A stretch of 64,000 nucleotides of DNA from Acephala macrosclerotiorum. Taxonomy: Eukaryota; Ascomycota; Leotiomycetes; Helotiales; Mollisiaceae. Both the position numbers and the translations under genes were made by a program. Under the pieces are notes generated by a model that did no database searches, was not told where the DNA came from, and was given only the letters and a program-made list of their open reading frames with translations. The stretch is from the NCBI GenBank assembly GCA_014904845.1, contig MU119233.1, forward strand, positions 300,611 through 364,610. The letters are read 5' to 3'. Within the stretch, counting starts at the first letter, position 1; each line of letters starts with the position of its first letter. Of this stretch, positions 52,871-63,908 are shown in pieces.

Positions 52871-54119
52871 TGTGCTGTCTTTTGTGTAGATTTGAAGTTC
52901 GTGTTAACTTGAGAACGTTTGAGAAGGAAAGAAAGAGAGAAAGAAAGAAAGGAGCGCAGGATTCTTATATGCAACTAAGTCGACCGGTTAAGGAGGGTAC
53001 ATCCCGTTCATTGGCGTTAAATGCGAAAGACTTCTTGTCGCTGGCTTGTCGCTGGCTTATCGCTGCCCCACCATTCAGTAACTCGGATGCGCATTCCCAA
53101 AACAGCAACGCGGGGAAAAGCCGTGACTTCTAAGGCATCTAAGATCCGGCACACCCTTCGTACTCTCTTGGTATTTGCTCTGATAACTAAGTTTTTGTGT
53201 CATACACAAGATGCATTGAAACATATTGTTGTTACAAAACAGGAAGCATGGTGGAATGCGATGCAGCATTGCTCTGCAGAAGCGAAGCTCCTGCGGGGCT
53301 GTTTTGGGAGAGTGGGGTTGTCTTGGCTCTTTGGAGGCTGGACTTGCCAGTTCGGGAGAAAGAGCGACTGCTGGATCAAGACGGAAAGACTCAGGGCAAG
53401 GAGACTTGAGATTCTGATATGAAGATCGGAGAGAATGTGCAGAGATGATTGTCTTCCGGCGGTGATAGAAGTCATTGGAATTTGAAGAGCGGATTCATGG
53501 TTATACAATTCTTCAAACCCCCCGAGAGACGAAGAATCTCGCCAGAGCCTATAGAGTGCTACTGTCATGAGTTTGGACTGGGGAAACCCTCGGGAGAGCA
53601 GGAATACTCAGCCGTGGTCTAGACCACCTGGACCGACAATCGCCACGGAAATGCAAAATCATACCCGAGACGATACCCGAGTTTACCGGTATCTATCCGG
53701 CCGCTCAATAAGTGAGGCAAGTGGGATTTCAACTCTCGTCGAAGACATTCTGGAAGGAAATCTATCTCCATAGACTCCGTGACTAGGTGTCATGTGGGTC
53801 TGTAATGAATTCTACAATGAAAGGAAAGAGTTTTCCAATGCTGCTCCCAAACGCAATAATCGACAAACAGAGAGAGCTGGGGGTTTGGAGCGAGAAGAAC
53901 GGCAAGAGCGATAGAAAGGCACTATCCCACTCTTGAGAATCCTGAACTAGGCGCAAGGCTTTACCCTGGCTGCAGAAATGCACAGATGAACATGTGTACG
54001 AAGTAGCAATTGCATATCAATCGCAGCAGAAACATTGATCAACGCAAACGCGACTGAAGCGCGTCGGGCGAGCGCGGTTCGCTTGGTCCTTAAAACAAAC
54101 CTCACTTCAAGCCTTCGAC
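52871..54119. other. Intergenic region between divergent genes
   Basis: A 1.25-kb region shared by the amine oxidase gene (leftward) and the cyclo-ligase-like gene (rightward). A purine-rich stretch lies near 52925-52955. No open frame has recognisable motifs. Confidence 0.4.
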
Positions 54120-54872
54120 ATGACAATCTCACAAGTCGATTCGCACAAACATCTGATTCGAACCAAGGTCTGGTCCCAACTCCGGAAGGTCGCTCTCCCA
54201 GACTCTCGATTTCATCACGACTACTCCTCCTTCATTGCAGATTTTGAGGGATCTTCTGCGGCGACAGACCTCCTCGTTTCTCTCCCCGCCTACAAAAATG
54301 CTAATCTTCTCTTCATTGCTCCCGATGATTGCATCCAGGAGCTCCGATACCGCGCATTGAAAGATGGGAAGACGATTCTGGTCACGACCTATGGCATACG
54401 AAGAGGGTTCTGGATCCTAGATCCGAAGGAAATACACGAGTCGAGATGGGAGATGGCTAGCATGTTGGATGGCATGGAGAGGATGGGAAGACATATCACT
54501 CTGGCGGAGATCAGGGAACTTTCTAAGGGCATTGGATTGATGGTTACTGGGACCGGAGCGATCAATCACGAAGGATTGAGGTTTGGGAAGGGCCATGGGT
54601 TCTTCGATTTAGAATGGGCTATGCTGTATACCATTGGGAAGGTCAACGAGAAGACGCAAACTATTGCGGTCGTCCATCAATGCCAGGTACTGGATGACGA
54701 GCTGAGAGGTGAGGTGTGGGATACTGGATGCGATTTTGTGGTCACAAATGAGAGGGTCATCGAAGTCGAGCACGCGAGCAAACCGAGTTGTGGAATACTG
54801 TGGGACATACTGGAGGAAGGAATGCTGGCGGGTATCGAGCCTCTGCAAGAGTTGCGAAGTATGCAGAGGTGA
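54120..54872 (+). CDS. 5-formyltetrahydrofolate cyclo-ligase-like protein (250 aa)
   Basis: A single exon from ATG 54120 (MTISQVDSHKHLIRTKVWSQ). The family folds 5-formyl-THF to 5,10-methenyl-THF using ATP in one-carbon metabolism. The C-terminal motif GLRFGKGHGFFDLEWAML corresponds to the phosphate-binding G-x-G-x-G-(Y/F)-(Y/F)-D motif, and an INHEG segment precedes it. The N-terminal Arg/Lys residues (KVWSQLRK) fit the ATP-binding helix. The sequence is closer to the MTHFSD/5-FTHF-cyclo-ligase-like branch than to the classic enzyme, so the substrate could differ. Intact. Confidence 0.8.
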   Translation: MTISQVDSHKHLIRTKVWSQLRKVALPDSRFHHDYSSFIADFEGSSAATDLLVSLPAYKNANLLFIAPDDCIQELRYRALKDGKTILVTTYGIRRGFWILDPKEIHESRWEMASMLDGMERMGRHITLAEIRELSKGIGLMVTGTGAINHEGLRFGKGHGFFDLEWAMLYTIGKVNEKTQTIAVVHQCQVLDDELRGEVWDTGCDFVVTNERVIEVEHASKPSCGILWDILEEGMLAGIEPLQELRSMQR

Positions 54873-56146
54873 TCTCTGCACCAGAAAAAAAATTCTTTGG
54901 TTCACCTGCAGACACTCATGCTATGTTGAGAGTCGACCCGATTCATATCTGCAGGAAGGATGGGTGTATATCGTTGCATCACGAAACCTTTCGTGCTGAA
55001 TCTCTGTCTGAAAAGGATATCGATGGTCGAGTTGATGGTATTGAAAAGCCAGTTCTCCTCAGGAAGCTGCCGTTCTCTAGTTACTGTTCACGACTGCAGC
55101 ACATTTATTTTCAGTTTGGTCTCTACAACGAGACGAGGAAGTCTTCTCGGACCCCTTCTATCCTGGATTTTCCGATCCATCCGACTTCGGTCCCGTTGTC
55201 TATGCAGGCAGTCTGCAGCGAGTTTACTTCTGTTAAAGGCGGGTGATGATTTATACACCGAGCTCAGCAGTCCAATCTCCCAGCCTTAACAGGACATTTG
55301 AGGACGCTAGGTTAGGCCGAGATACTGCTAGTTGAATTAGTGCGATCTCGACCAACGATCGATGTTGGAAAAAAGATGTAGGCTGAGAAAGTCTAAGCAG
55401 TGCTAAGCGATTGAATTCTGTGGGTTACGAACTTCCGAGTCTCTATCTGTTTGCTAGGAAAAATTTCACAAGTGTGCTTGTATGCATCTCCCTCGCAAGG
55501 GATGACTCCCCCTTCTCTATCTTGTGAAGTCAAGGAATCTACCTATTGGTTGTCCGTAGATGATGTTCGAGCCTGAGCAACGTTTGTCGGAAGATTGCCT
55601 AGGACAGCCTGAAGCTATATGAAAAGCTTCAATAAGCTTGAATAAGCTTGATCGACAAGCAGCAAATGTGTCACAAGGCACGCTGCACCTCTCCTGCATA
55701 TCTTGACATGGATCCTGAGTCCCTGCTTGGCGGATTCAGAAGCTGAGTGGCTGCCGTTTTAGCAGGACAGGGGCTCGCCTTCCACCCCCGCAGCGTGGCT
55801 CAGGTACCACCGACCTTCCCCAGCTTTTTACCGCTCTCAATTTTCTTGTGCGATTTAGATGATTCCGTCTAATGATTACTTCGACGAAAGTCTCCATCGG
55901 ATGATTGTTAAGCCACCATTAAGGAAGGAGGAATTTAGGAAGTCCCACGCGTCAAGTTGGCGATGGCTTCTAGATTGAACAAATTTTCCAGGACCGAAGA
56001 AACATTGAGAATGGTTTCATAAACGATCCTGTCTTCCATACCCGCTCAGGGGACGATATCTGATCATAAATATGAAGTGACCCTCCTCTTAGTTAATTTC
56101 CTCTCATTCCCCATTCCAAGCAACAAAGTGCCACTGCTTCGTCAAC
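54873..56146. other. Intergenic region
   Basis: No gene supported. Contains a small duplication of CTTGAATAAGCTTGA-like text near 55625-55650. Confidence 0.4.
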
Positions 56147-57405
56147 ATGCCTTACCTCCCACACTCTTGCTGGGCTTGAGTGCTTTGACTCAAGTCTTAG
56201 CATCACCAGTAGCCGCTCATCTCCCTACTGTAGCTCCTGATCTTACAAAAGAGCAACGACATGCGCGTTCTCTGGTTCAGGCGGGGCCTCGTCGGCTAGC
56301 AAGTCTGAGACTTCTTGCTCTACCATCATCTTGTCAGCTATTGCCGTGCCATCTGGTGTGACGCTAGATCTTACTGGTTTGAATTCTGGCACTCATGTAA
56401 GGATTTATCCCAATTGCGATATTTAGACTTAGACAACTTACAATGACCCAAGGTTATTTTCGAGGGAGAGACGACCTTTGGATACGAGGAATGGAGCGGC
56501 CCGCTCTTTGCCATCTCTGGAACTTCTATTACAGTTGCCTCAGCAAGCGGTGCCTACCTGAACGGAGATGGCGCATCCTGGTGGGATGGCAGTGGGTCGA
56601 ATGGAGGCAAGACCAAGCCCAAGTTCTTCTAAGCTCATAATCTCATTTCGTCGTCCATCACTGAAGTATATATTAAAAACACGCCTGTGCAGGTAAGTGT
56701 CAATTTTCAGAGAAATATCTTCTCTTTGGTGCTGTCTCGGGAACATTGCTTCATGCATATCAGTTGTGCAGACGCATTCTCAAGACATCGAAACAAGCAA
56801 AAGCAGTTAGCTAACTCTGATATCTCAGGCTTTTTCGATCAATGCTTGTACCGACCTCACCTTAACCGGTATCACTATCGACGGGTCAGCTGGCGACTCT
56901 CTTGGAGCAAACACCGACGGATTTGATATTGGGTCGAGCACTAGTGTCACGATTAGTAGAGCAAATGTATACAACCATGATGATTGTGTTGCAATTAATT
57001 CGGGCGTGGTAAGCAACATGCAACCTCCAACCCAACTCTGCTACTAATCTTTCAACAGGGTATTACATTTACTGGTGGCGTCTGTTCCGGCGGACACGGT
57101 TTGTCTGTTGGTAAGTGTCCCGAAACACTCGGGACTATATATACTGACTCTTGCTAGGATCCGTTGGAGGCAGAAGCGACAACATGTCCTCTTCGAAAGC
57201 TCCGAGATCAAGGCTTCCCAGAACGGCGTTCGCATCAAGATTATCGCAGGTGATACTGGTACCGTGTCCGGCGTCACCTACAAGGGTAAGGACTAAACTT
57301 CCTCTCCTTCGTCTCCAATTTGAATACTAACTAAACAAAAATAGACGTCACACTCTCGGGCATAACCAAATATGGAATCACGGTGGTCCAAGAGGCCCCA
57401 AGTTC
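56147..57405 (+). pseudogene. Endopolygalacturonase (GH28), multiply disrupted
   Basis: The mature enzyme can be followed through six or more exon pieces: [64 protein letters not shown] and GVRIKIIAG. These include the GH28 catalytic residues (Asp in NTD, the DD pair, His in GHG, and the RIK motif). Defects: the ATG at 56147 is out of frame with the secretion signal region (LLLGLSALTQVLASPVAAH). There is a shift near 56255-56265. The codon at 56630-56632 is TAA where Tyr/Ala is normal. There is a shift after GGRSDN near 57178. Homology is lost after GITVVQ. The exon-intron junctions (GTAAGG, GTAAGT, GTAAGC) still look normal, so decay is recent. The ancestral enzyme cut pectin outside the cell. 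Confidence 0.88.
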
Positions 57406-57615
57406 TATTTTAACCCTTATCCCGATCCCCGCTTTTATTGAGCTCCGCCGTCAAATTACGATACTAGGAACAAAATATCGATTTCCATATAATTGCAAAT
57501 TTCATAATTCTAAGCTTATCATTACATTCTTTCAAAAGGTGTAAATGTTCCTGGCCAGATGCGATTGCCCATAGCCCCAGACCCCAAACGCCACCTTGAC
57601 AAAGATTTATACAAA

Positions 57616-58585
57616 CTATTCCCAACTATAATCATAACCAAAATCCTCGAAATCGTTATTCGAAAGGCCCATGAAATCCGCCTCGAACACCAACTCATCC
57701 CCAAAATCGTCTTCATCCCCGTCCTCGTCGAGCCAATCGTCTCCTCCATGTGTAAACTCGTCGCTGAACAGCATCTCCATGGCTATGTCGGCCAGAAGCT
57801 GAGCTCTACCTGCCCTCCTCCCTTGTCCGCCCTTCGGCTTCATTTCTTCCTGCGAGAAAATATATGGTTCCTTTGTATCTGGATGAATATGCAAATAGTG
57901 GCAATTGTTTCCAAACTGGCATTTGAACTTGTAATCGGGGGCCGAGTCTTTGGCGCTTTGCTCGAAATACCGACATGGAATATTCTTCATTCGTTCAAGG
58001 TAGCCTTCCACGATCTCCTTCTTCATTGTGCTGTCTGACGCAGTAGTGGACGGCCAGACAGAGCTAGGTATAATGAAATGGCTCTGGGATCGACACATTG
58101 GGCAAGTTTTGGAGGTCTTCTTCAGCTCGTTCTCGCAAGTCGGGTTGTTGGGGGCAGTGGCACGCCAGCTTCGAATGCATTCTAGGAAAGTTAGCAATGA
58201 ATGGCAGATCCTATAAAAGGCATACCAAGGCAGAATGCATGATCGCAGTTAACGAGGAGGCCGTAGGTCTCTGGTGTTTCGAAGCAGATTGCACAGGTTT
58301 GGGACGATGTTGTGGCCGGTTCTGAGGCTGTACAGGAAGTCAGCTTTGTAGATAGGCAGACAACTTAGCCCTACCGGTATCTTCGCCTGAAGGATTGGTT
58401 GATACAGTGGAAGAGAGTGCTGCTGGTCCTTCTCTCGAACTGGACTGATCTTTCCTATTGTCTGCAGAGAACATAGCATCATCATGTTTGAAGTAACACG
58501 ACTTTCCTCGAGAACAATACCCGCGCAGCCACCATTTGCAGTTGACGTTTTCTGGTGGCAGACGCCGTTGGATATTGGGTGGCAT
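57616..58585 (-). CDS. Makorin-like CCCH/RING E3 ubiquitin ligase (292 aa)
   Basis: Exons 58375-58585, 58226-58327 and 57616-58181, with introns of 47 and 44 bp. An N-terminal CCCH finger reads NCKWWLRGYCSRGKSCYFKH. The RING starts in exon 2 (CAICFETPETYGLLVNCDHAFC) and continues in exon 3 (ECIRSW, then CPMCRSQSHFIIPS). A second CCCH-like finger follows: IPCRYFEQ, CQFGNNCHYLH. This order (CCCH, RING, CCCH) matches fungal makorin-type proteins, which ubiquitinate RNA-associated targets. A strongly acidic tail (DEDGDEDDFGDE) ends the protein. All zinc ligands are present and exon phases close. Confidence 0.9.
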
Positions 58586-58910
58586 CTTCGAGAATTGAAT
58601 GCACCGTGTGTCGTCGTTGGAGGTTGGGAGATGTCAACAGCGCGTCGAGCGGAGCGGGGTTCTGAAGCATCATGTGACAGCGCTAGAAACCCTGAAGGCA
58701 TCAACCGAAGCCTGAATGCATGTCTCTCTTCGAATCTCCTCAACCTTCTTCCAAACTTTTGATATTGTGTTCGATGTCAATCGTCCAGCATAGCATGCAC
58801 CGAATATACGTTCTCGCGCGATGGTATCTTACCAATACAGCCCCATCGACAGCAAATGCTCAGAGATTCGGCTGCTCACGATACACCGTGACATCAAGTT
58901 AATTTAGTGC

Positions 58911-59720
58911 TTGGAAGAACAAATTTCGGGCCACTATCGTCTTCCTATTTTCTATGCTCTTTTATATGTTTGGGGACAGCCAACCAAGTCCCAAGAGATT
59001 TTGATTGATGAACGTCCCATAGCCATCACAGAAAGCCTCTACAGCGGGCTCCGCGCCATTCAAAAAAGCTTGACTAATGACATTCGAGTCTGGGCTGATG
59101 CTCTATGTATCAACCAGGATGACTTCGAAGAGAGATCTGCCCAGATTTTGCTCATGCGAGAAATTTATCATTCTGCTTTTGTCGTTCGCATCTGGCTCGG
59201 GATATCATCTCCCGATGCCGCACGATGTTTCGAGTTTATAGGTAAACTTACAGGATCCTGGGCACAACTTTGAGGATGCTCATGACACAGAAGACAACGT
59301 TGTGGAAGAGGCATTCGAGACCGTATGGCAAGGCGCCGGAGAAACCCTCGGAAATAGCATGTTTCGAATTGGACAGACTTTCGCTGAAGTCGGGGACATT
59401 ATTACACCAGTAGCGAGAGATGACGAGTCTGAACTGCTCTTGAGTCCTGATGAGAATTATTCCTTACACCAAGAATCTATTGAGGACATCTCATACTGGT
59501 GTCCACCTGAGCGGCGTCTACGAAAGGTCGAAATTGAGGGCGACTTCGCAGAGATTTCAATTTTAATGGCTCGTATTTTTATCCAGCACGACTGGTTTAC
59601 TAGGATGTGGGTCGTACAGGTGGGTGAATCGCCCCAAAATGGCTTCAATTGAAATGACTGAAGTACAGGAAGTGGGAGCTGTTAGTTGCGTCGAGATGCA
59701 AATTGGAAGTGTTGCCATGG
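58911..59720 (+). pseudogene. HET-domain gene fragment, broken
   Basis: Starts inside the HET domain: FYALLYVWGQ, DIRVWADALCINQDD, and HSAFVVRIWLGISS. The normal sequence before ALLYVWG is absent and an in-frame stop precedes it. A one-base shift near 59255 (KLTG then DPGHNFEDAH) breaks the frame. The next piece ends DWFTRMWVVQ, after which an intron-like GTGGGT is followed by an unclear continuation. The locus ends in an AT-rich desert at about 59825. It is a decayed second HET gene, unrelated in sequence detail to the intact one at 7800. Confidence 0.75.
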
Positions 59721-59824
59721 GCTGTAAATCTATTGTAAGGACGATATATTATTTGCACTTCGGTCGCAACATTTCAATCGATAACATTGGGCGATTAAAC
59801 TTTCGTTTTTCATGTTTTTAAAGT

Positions 59825-60765
59825 AAATTTATAAATATTACTAATAATTCTAATCAGATTAATAGAATTTGAAAAAAAAAATTTGATTAAAATTTCAAAA
59901 AAAAAAAAAAAAAAAAAATATTAATTTTTTCGAAATTTAATTCGAAAATATTAATATTATAAAATAATAAATTTTATATTTTTTTTAAAAAAAATTATTA
60001 ATTAAAAATAAAATAAATATAATAATTTAATAAATTTATATATATTATTATATAAAAAAAAATTTTATATTACGTTTTATATATAATATTATATATATAT
60101 TATTAAATAAATTATATAATTATATATTATAAATTATTTATATTTTTATATTTTATTAATTAAATTAAAAAAACGTATTAAAAATATTTATATTAATAAA
60201 AAATTATTAAAATTTATAAATTATAATTAATAATAAAATATTTATATTATTTTTATAATTTTAAAACGAATTAAAAATAATTTTTTTTAATAACTTGTTA
60301 TTATTTATTGTTATAAGCGAAAAAAATTTATTTAATAATTTATTCAATAATTAGTTTTATTTGAATAATATGTAATTAAACTTTGTAATAATAAAATTAA
60401 AAATACGAAATAAAAACGAATATAGTATTTAATAGTTTGATTATTAGTAAATTGTATTAATGAAAAATAAATTGTTTTTTATATGAATATATTAAAATCG
60501 TAAAAATTAATAAATTTTATATTTTCGAGATATTATATAATTTTATTAAATTTTGTTTGTTTGTAATTTATATAAATCAAACGATTTTGAAATTCGAGTT
60601 TAATTGATAATAATTGTCAAAATCTTGAAATAAACTTTATTTAATATTTTTAAATTCAAAGAAAATAAAGTTTATATTTGTGTTTTTTTGTATCGTTTAT
60701 ATATTACGAATTTACAATTTATTCAAATTAAGAAAATCGAATTGAATTATTTCGACTACCTTTTA
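59825..60765. repeat. AT-rich, RIP-like desert
   Basis: About 940 bp composed almost entirely of A and T, with a poly(A) run near 59899-59919. Many surviving C lie in CpG. No coding frame, and no terminal repeats could be paired. The composition matches the hAT interior at 10.6-12.9 kb, so it is probably another RIP-mutated repeat. The change to normal composition at about 60765 is abrupt. Confidence 0.75.
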
Positions 60766-60935
60766 TGTGAGGCCCCTTTTTCGGTGAAAGGTGCGGATGC
60801 CCGTGCGCTGATTGGTGCGTGCGCCGCTGACTAAGGCACTTTCCGGTGAAAGGGATTTCGGTAAAAAGGCAGAAAAGGTACCTCCCCTAACCCCCTTTAA
60901 ACGAGTATTCTTTCGCCTTCAAACGCGCTCTCGTT

Positions 60936-62177
60936 ATGTTTTCATATAATCCGATTTATAGGGTTATTATCTGCTATATTTGCAAGTCCTGCGTCGTCCC
61001 AGGGGCGCGTAGTCAAGAGCGGCACCTGCGAGCGCAACTACATCGGCTTTTGGGGGACGAGCTTAAGGCGACCGTAGAACTTCTTAGCAACTACGATTTG
61101 AGGAGTGTGGCCGAGCTAAGAGAGTACAAGCCCCGGCCGGAAGACAAATGTTAAATGATTGAGTATTTAGTTAACTACGATAGCGTTTACTGTCTACAGT
61201 CGCAATGTAGCTACAGTATTCGCCGTCTCTCTAAGATAAAGGAGCATTGGACTGCTTGTTACAAGACCGAAGCAAAATCTCACGAGAGCAGCCAGTCGTA
61301 GAAAGAGTACAAGTTGCAGACGTATTTCACTGCGAAGGGTCGCATTGATTACTTTGTAGTAGTGGATAAGGAAAAAGGCGGGGTTAAAGGAACAGCCGGG
61401 GGTTTTATGTTATTAACAAAGCCAGAGAAAGAATTATTTGTGAAATTGAAAAAAGATTATAAAGATGTGAAAGGGGACATTGAAGAGCAGATTAACATCG
61501 TTTACGATTTCGGGGATTCTAAGTCGGAGAGAGTTCTATGGCTCGAGCGGATAGCGTTTCCATATTACACGACTACGCTGAAGGATGAAAAGATTTGGAG
61601 CTCGTACAAGCTGCTACCGAGAAAAGAGTTTGATGCGGGTAGTAAGGATGCCGAGGATCCTAGTCTCGCCCGGGTCTTAATTGCAGTCGAGATTGTCTTG
61701 AGAGATGCGTATCGACTATGCAGTGATACCTCGCCAGACCGGAAAATGACACAGTAGCGGACCAATATTTTGAACGAATTCTATGCTGGGGCTTCAAGCA
61801 AAGCAGATGGATTCCGGTATTTCAAGAACGCGTCGATTTTAATTACGTATTTCACTACTATAAAACAGTTGTTAGTATACTACTACTACGTAGTGCATCG
61901 TGAAAACGGTCATTTTACGCGGGTTAAGTTAGACCAAGTACTGCCCAAAGATGTCATCCAGCCAATTGCCCAGTAGATCCAGGCCATGGACGAGATCATA
62001 GAAGCATTGGATTTTGAAGATGGGGTAGAGGTTGAATTAGTTTTCAAGTATACCATTCGACGGTTCTACTTAGCCCTAATCTACCAAACTGTCGATAGCG
62101 TACCGTTTAAATCGCCCGTCTTAAGTTTCTGCGCTATACTAAATAGAAAAGTCCGTGGGAAAGGCCGGGGTTTATAA
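60936..62177 (+). pseudogene. Telomere-linked helicase gene, N-terminal OrsD-like (DUF3505) part
   Basis: One reading frame from ATG 60936 to 62177 carries an OrsD-type N-terminus: ICYICKSCVVPG with a later HLRAQLH, and YCLQSQCSYSI followed by KIKEHWTACYK, i.e. two C2HC/H-like motifs. Later parts are VDKEKGGVKG, AGGFMLLTKPEKEL and AEDPSLARVLIAVEIV. The frame contains stops at 61152, 61299, 61755 and 61974 and ends at 62175. Three of these are TAG or TAA in positions compatible with C-to-T change of CAG/CAA. OrsD-like domains at the front of telomere-associated RecQ-type genes are common in Pezizomycotina. The gene is decayed but not AT-saturated. Confidence 0.75.
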
Positions 62178-63302
62178 GAAAAACCGGGGAATTTCAACAG
62201 CCATTTATCAGTTCTGACGTGGACTACCTAGCTCGTGATTTTTGACTATATTTGTTTCTAAGAGCAAGATAACGAAAACCAGATTTTTGTTTTTCTCGCC
62301 AAAATCTATAAGAAGTTCTTTTAGTAATTGGTTGAGACTTCGTTTGGGCACATTCTACAGTAGAGACTATACTTGTTCAAGGTTGGAAAGGCTACTATTG
62401 CAAAATACCAAACTCGATAGTTTTTAAATGAGTAAACAATAGAATATCGCGGGGTAGAATTGCAAATGTCGCAAGTCTTCGATTTAATAGTTTTTGAATA
62501 TTAATAAGTCTATACTTTACTTTATAATGAACTCCTATTCCAAGCAAAGGACTTGATCCCAATAGAATCGTAGAGACTGAAGGACGATCTGGATTTGGAA
62601 GATTTTGGAGACTCGTGACTCTTTTACTTCAGCAATTTCGAGTTTTTAGAAAATACTAAGTTTGCTCTCTTTCGGCGGATCCAGGGAAATACCCAGTTGC
62701 GGGCCATGTTCTTGACCACGGCTGAAAATGGAAACATGGTTTTATGTTCAAAGGCTATGGCCATTTACGAGACATATACTTAGGAATTCTTTAGGCGGAT
62801 TTTAATGCTATTCTATATTCCACCCGGCCCGCTATTGCGAGAACTTGAATTACTATCGGTGATGTGACAAAACAATACTCGATAGTACCATTTGTTGATT
62901 TGAGAGAAGTTGATCATGATCTATACCCAGTACTACAAGGGTCAATAGTAGTTTGGCGCGTACAAAGACAATATTCGCTTCTTACCAAAGGCAATTGGAG
63001 ATCTGTTGTTTTCGTACGTTGTATATATTCTGCCCTTGAAACAACTGTTCCTCCGCCAGCAGACTCCGAGTACTTTCATCTTTTTATACTTCTAGGCCAA
63101 GTTAAACGGGACAATGTGAACTAATAAAACCCTTTCGATTTGTTTGACGAAAGCATACACTCGTGCCAAAGTACTACGTTTGTATACGTCGAATTAGCGG
63201 CAGTTTGTAGCGTCGATCACTAAAAAGAAGTTTTCCGTTAAAAAACGAGCGAACTTTGATCTTGAGAAAGGCGCAGGAGAGGATATTGAAAACGAGCTGG
63301 AT
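62178..63302 (+). other. Middle part of the telomere-linked gene, frame lost
   Basis: Short pieces in varying frames (ALETTVPPPADSEYFHLFIL near 63035-63090) look coding but are separated by stops. They likely connect the OrsD-like part to the helicase part of the same degenerate gene. Confidence 0.5.
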
Positions 63303-63908
63303 TTGGTTGCACTAGTTGAACTCAATAACCACACTTTCTATACTTTTAATCATGTCTATACTGGTACAACGACACTTACTATGAATACTCTATTCTATCG
63401 GAATTATCGAGCATCTGAGAACTGGCGTACGTTCTTCCGGTTCGACCATATGCTGCAGGGAAAGAAGTCGCGGGGCGCTTCAGAGACACTGTCGCTGCGA
63501 ATGTTTAATGCTTCTAAGCGTGGTCAAATGCGCAAGAGAAGTGCTTATGCTGAGACTGATTTACTAGCCGTTGCTCGGAAACTGTACAACGCACCAGACT
63601 TGCAATTCCGGGTTTTTGATCAGCGGAATAGAGTGCTTGCCGTTATGGGCCTTCAGTCGACCGAGCAAATGGTTCTGGTGATAGGGACCGGCTCTGGTAA
63701 GACTTTGATTGTTATGATTGGAGTTGCAGTTGCCGATGTTGGAACTACAATTCTAGTTCTTCCAATGGTAGCTTTGCGGGGTAATATACTAAAACGCTTT
63801 TACCAAGTAGGCATTCGGTCCCTGGTCTGGTCCATCGATTGTAAACGATCAGTTTCACTCGTTATTGTATCAGTCGAAACTGTTTGTACTCAAGGCTTTT
63901 TTGAATAG
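63303..63908 (+). pseudogene. RecQ-like telomere-linked helicase, N-terminal ATPase fragment
   Basis: The frame leads up to LQSTEQMVLVIGTGSGKTLI, where GTGSGKT is the Walker A motif of a superfamily 2 helicase. TTILVLPMVALRGNILKRF (motif Ia region) and SLVIVSVETVC (motif Ic-like) follow. The stop TAG is formed by the first telomere bases at 63906-63908. The DEAH box, helicase C-terminal domain and everything beyond are missing. Telomere-linked helicases are transcribed subtelomeric genes, thought to relate to telomere maintenance. This copy is cut in the middle and preceded by a decayed N-terminal part, so it is not expected to encode an active enzyme. Confidence 0.85.

Noticed and set aside
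54788..55246. 152-aa frame overlapping the end of the cyclo-ligase-like gene
   Set aside because: It overlaps the real gene in another frame and has no motifs.
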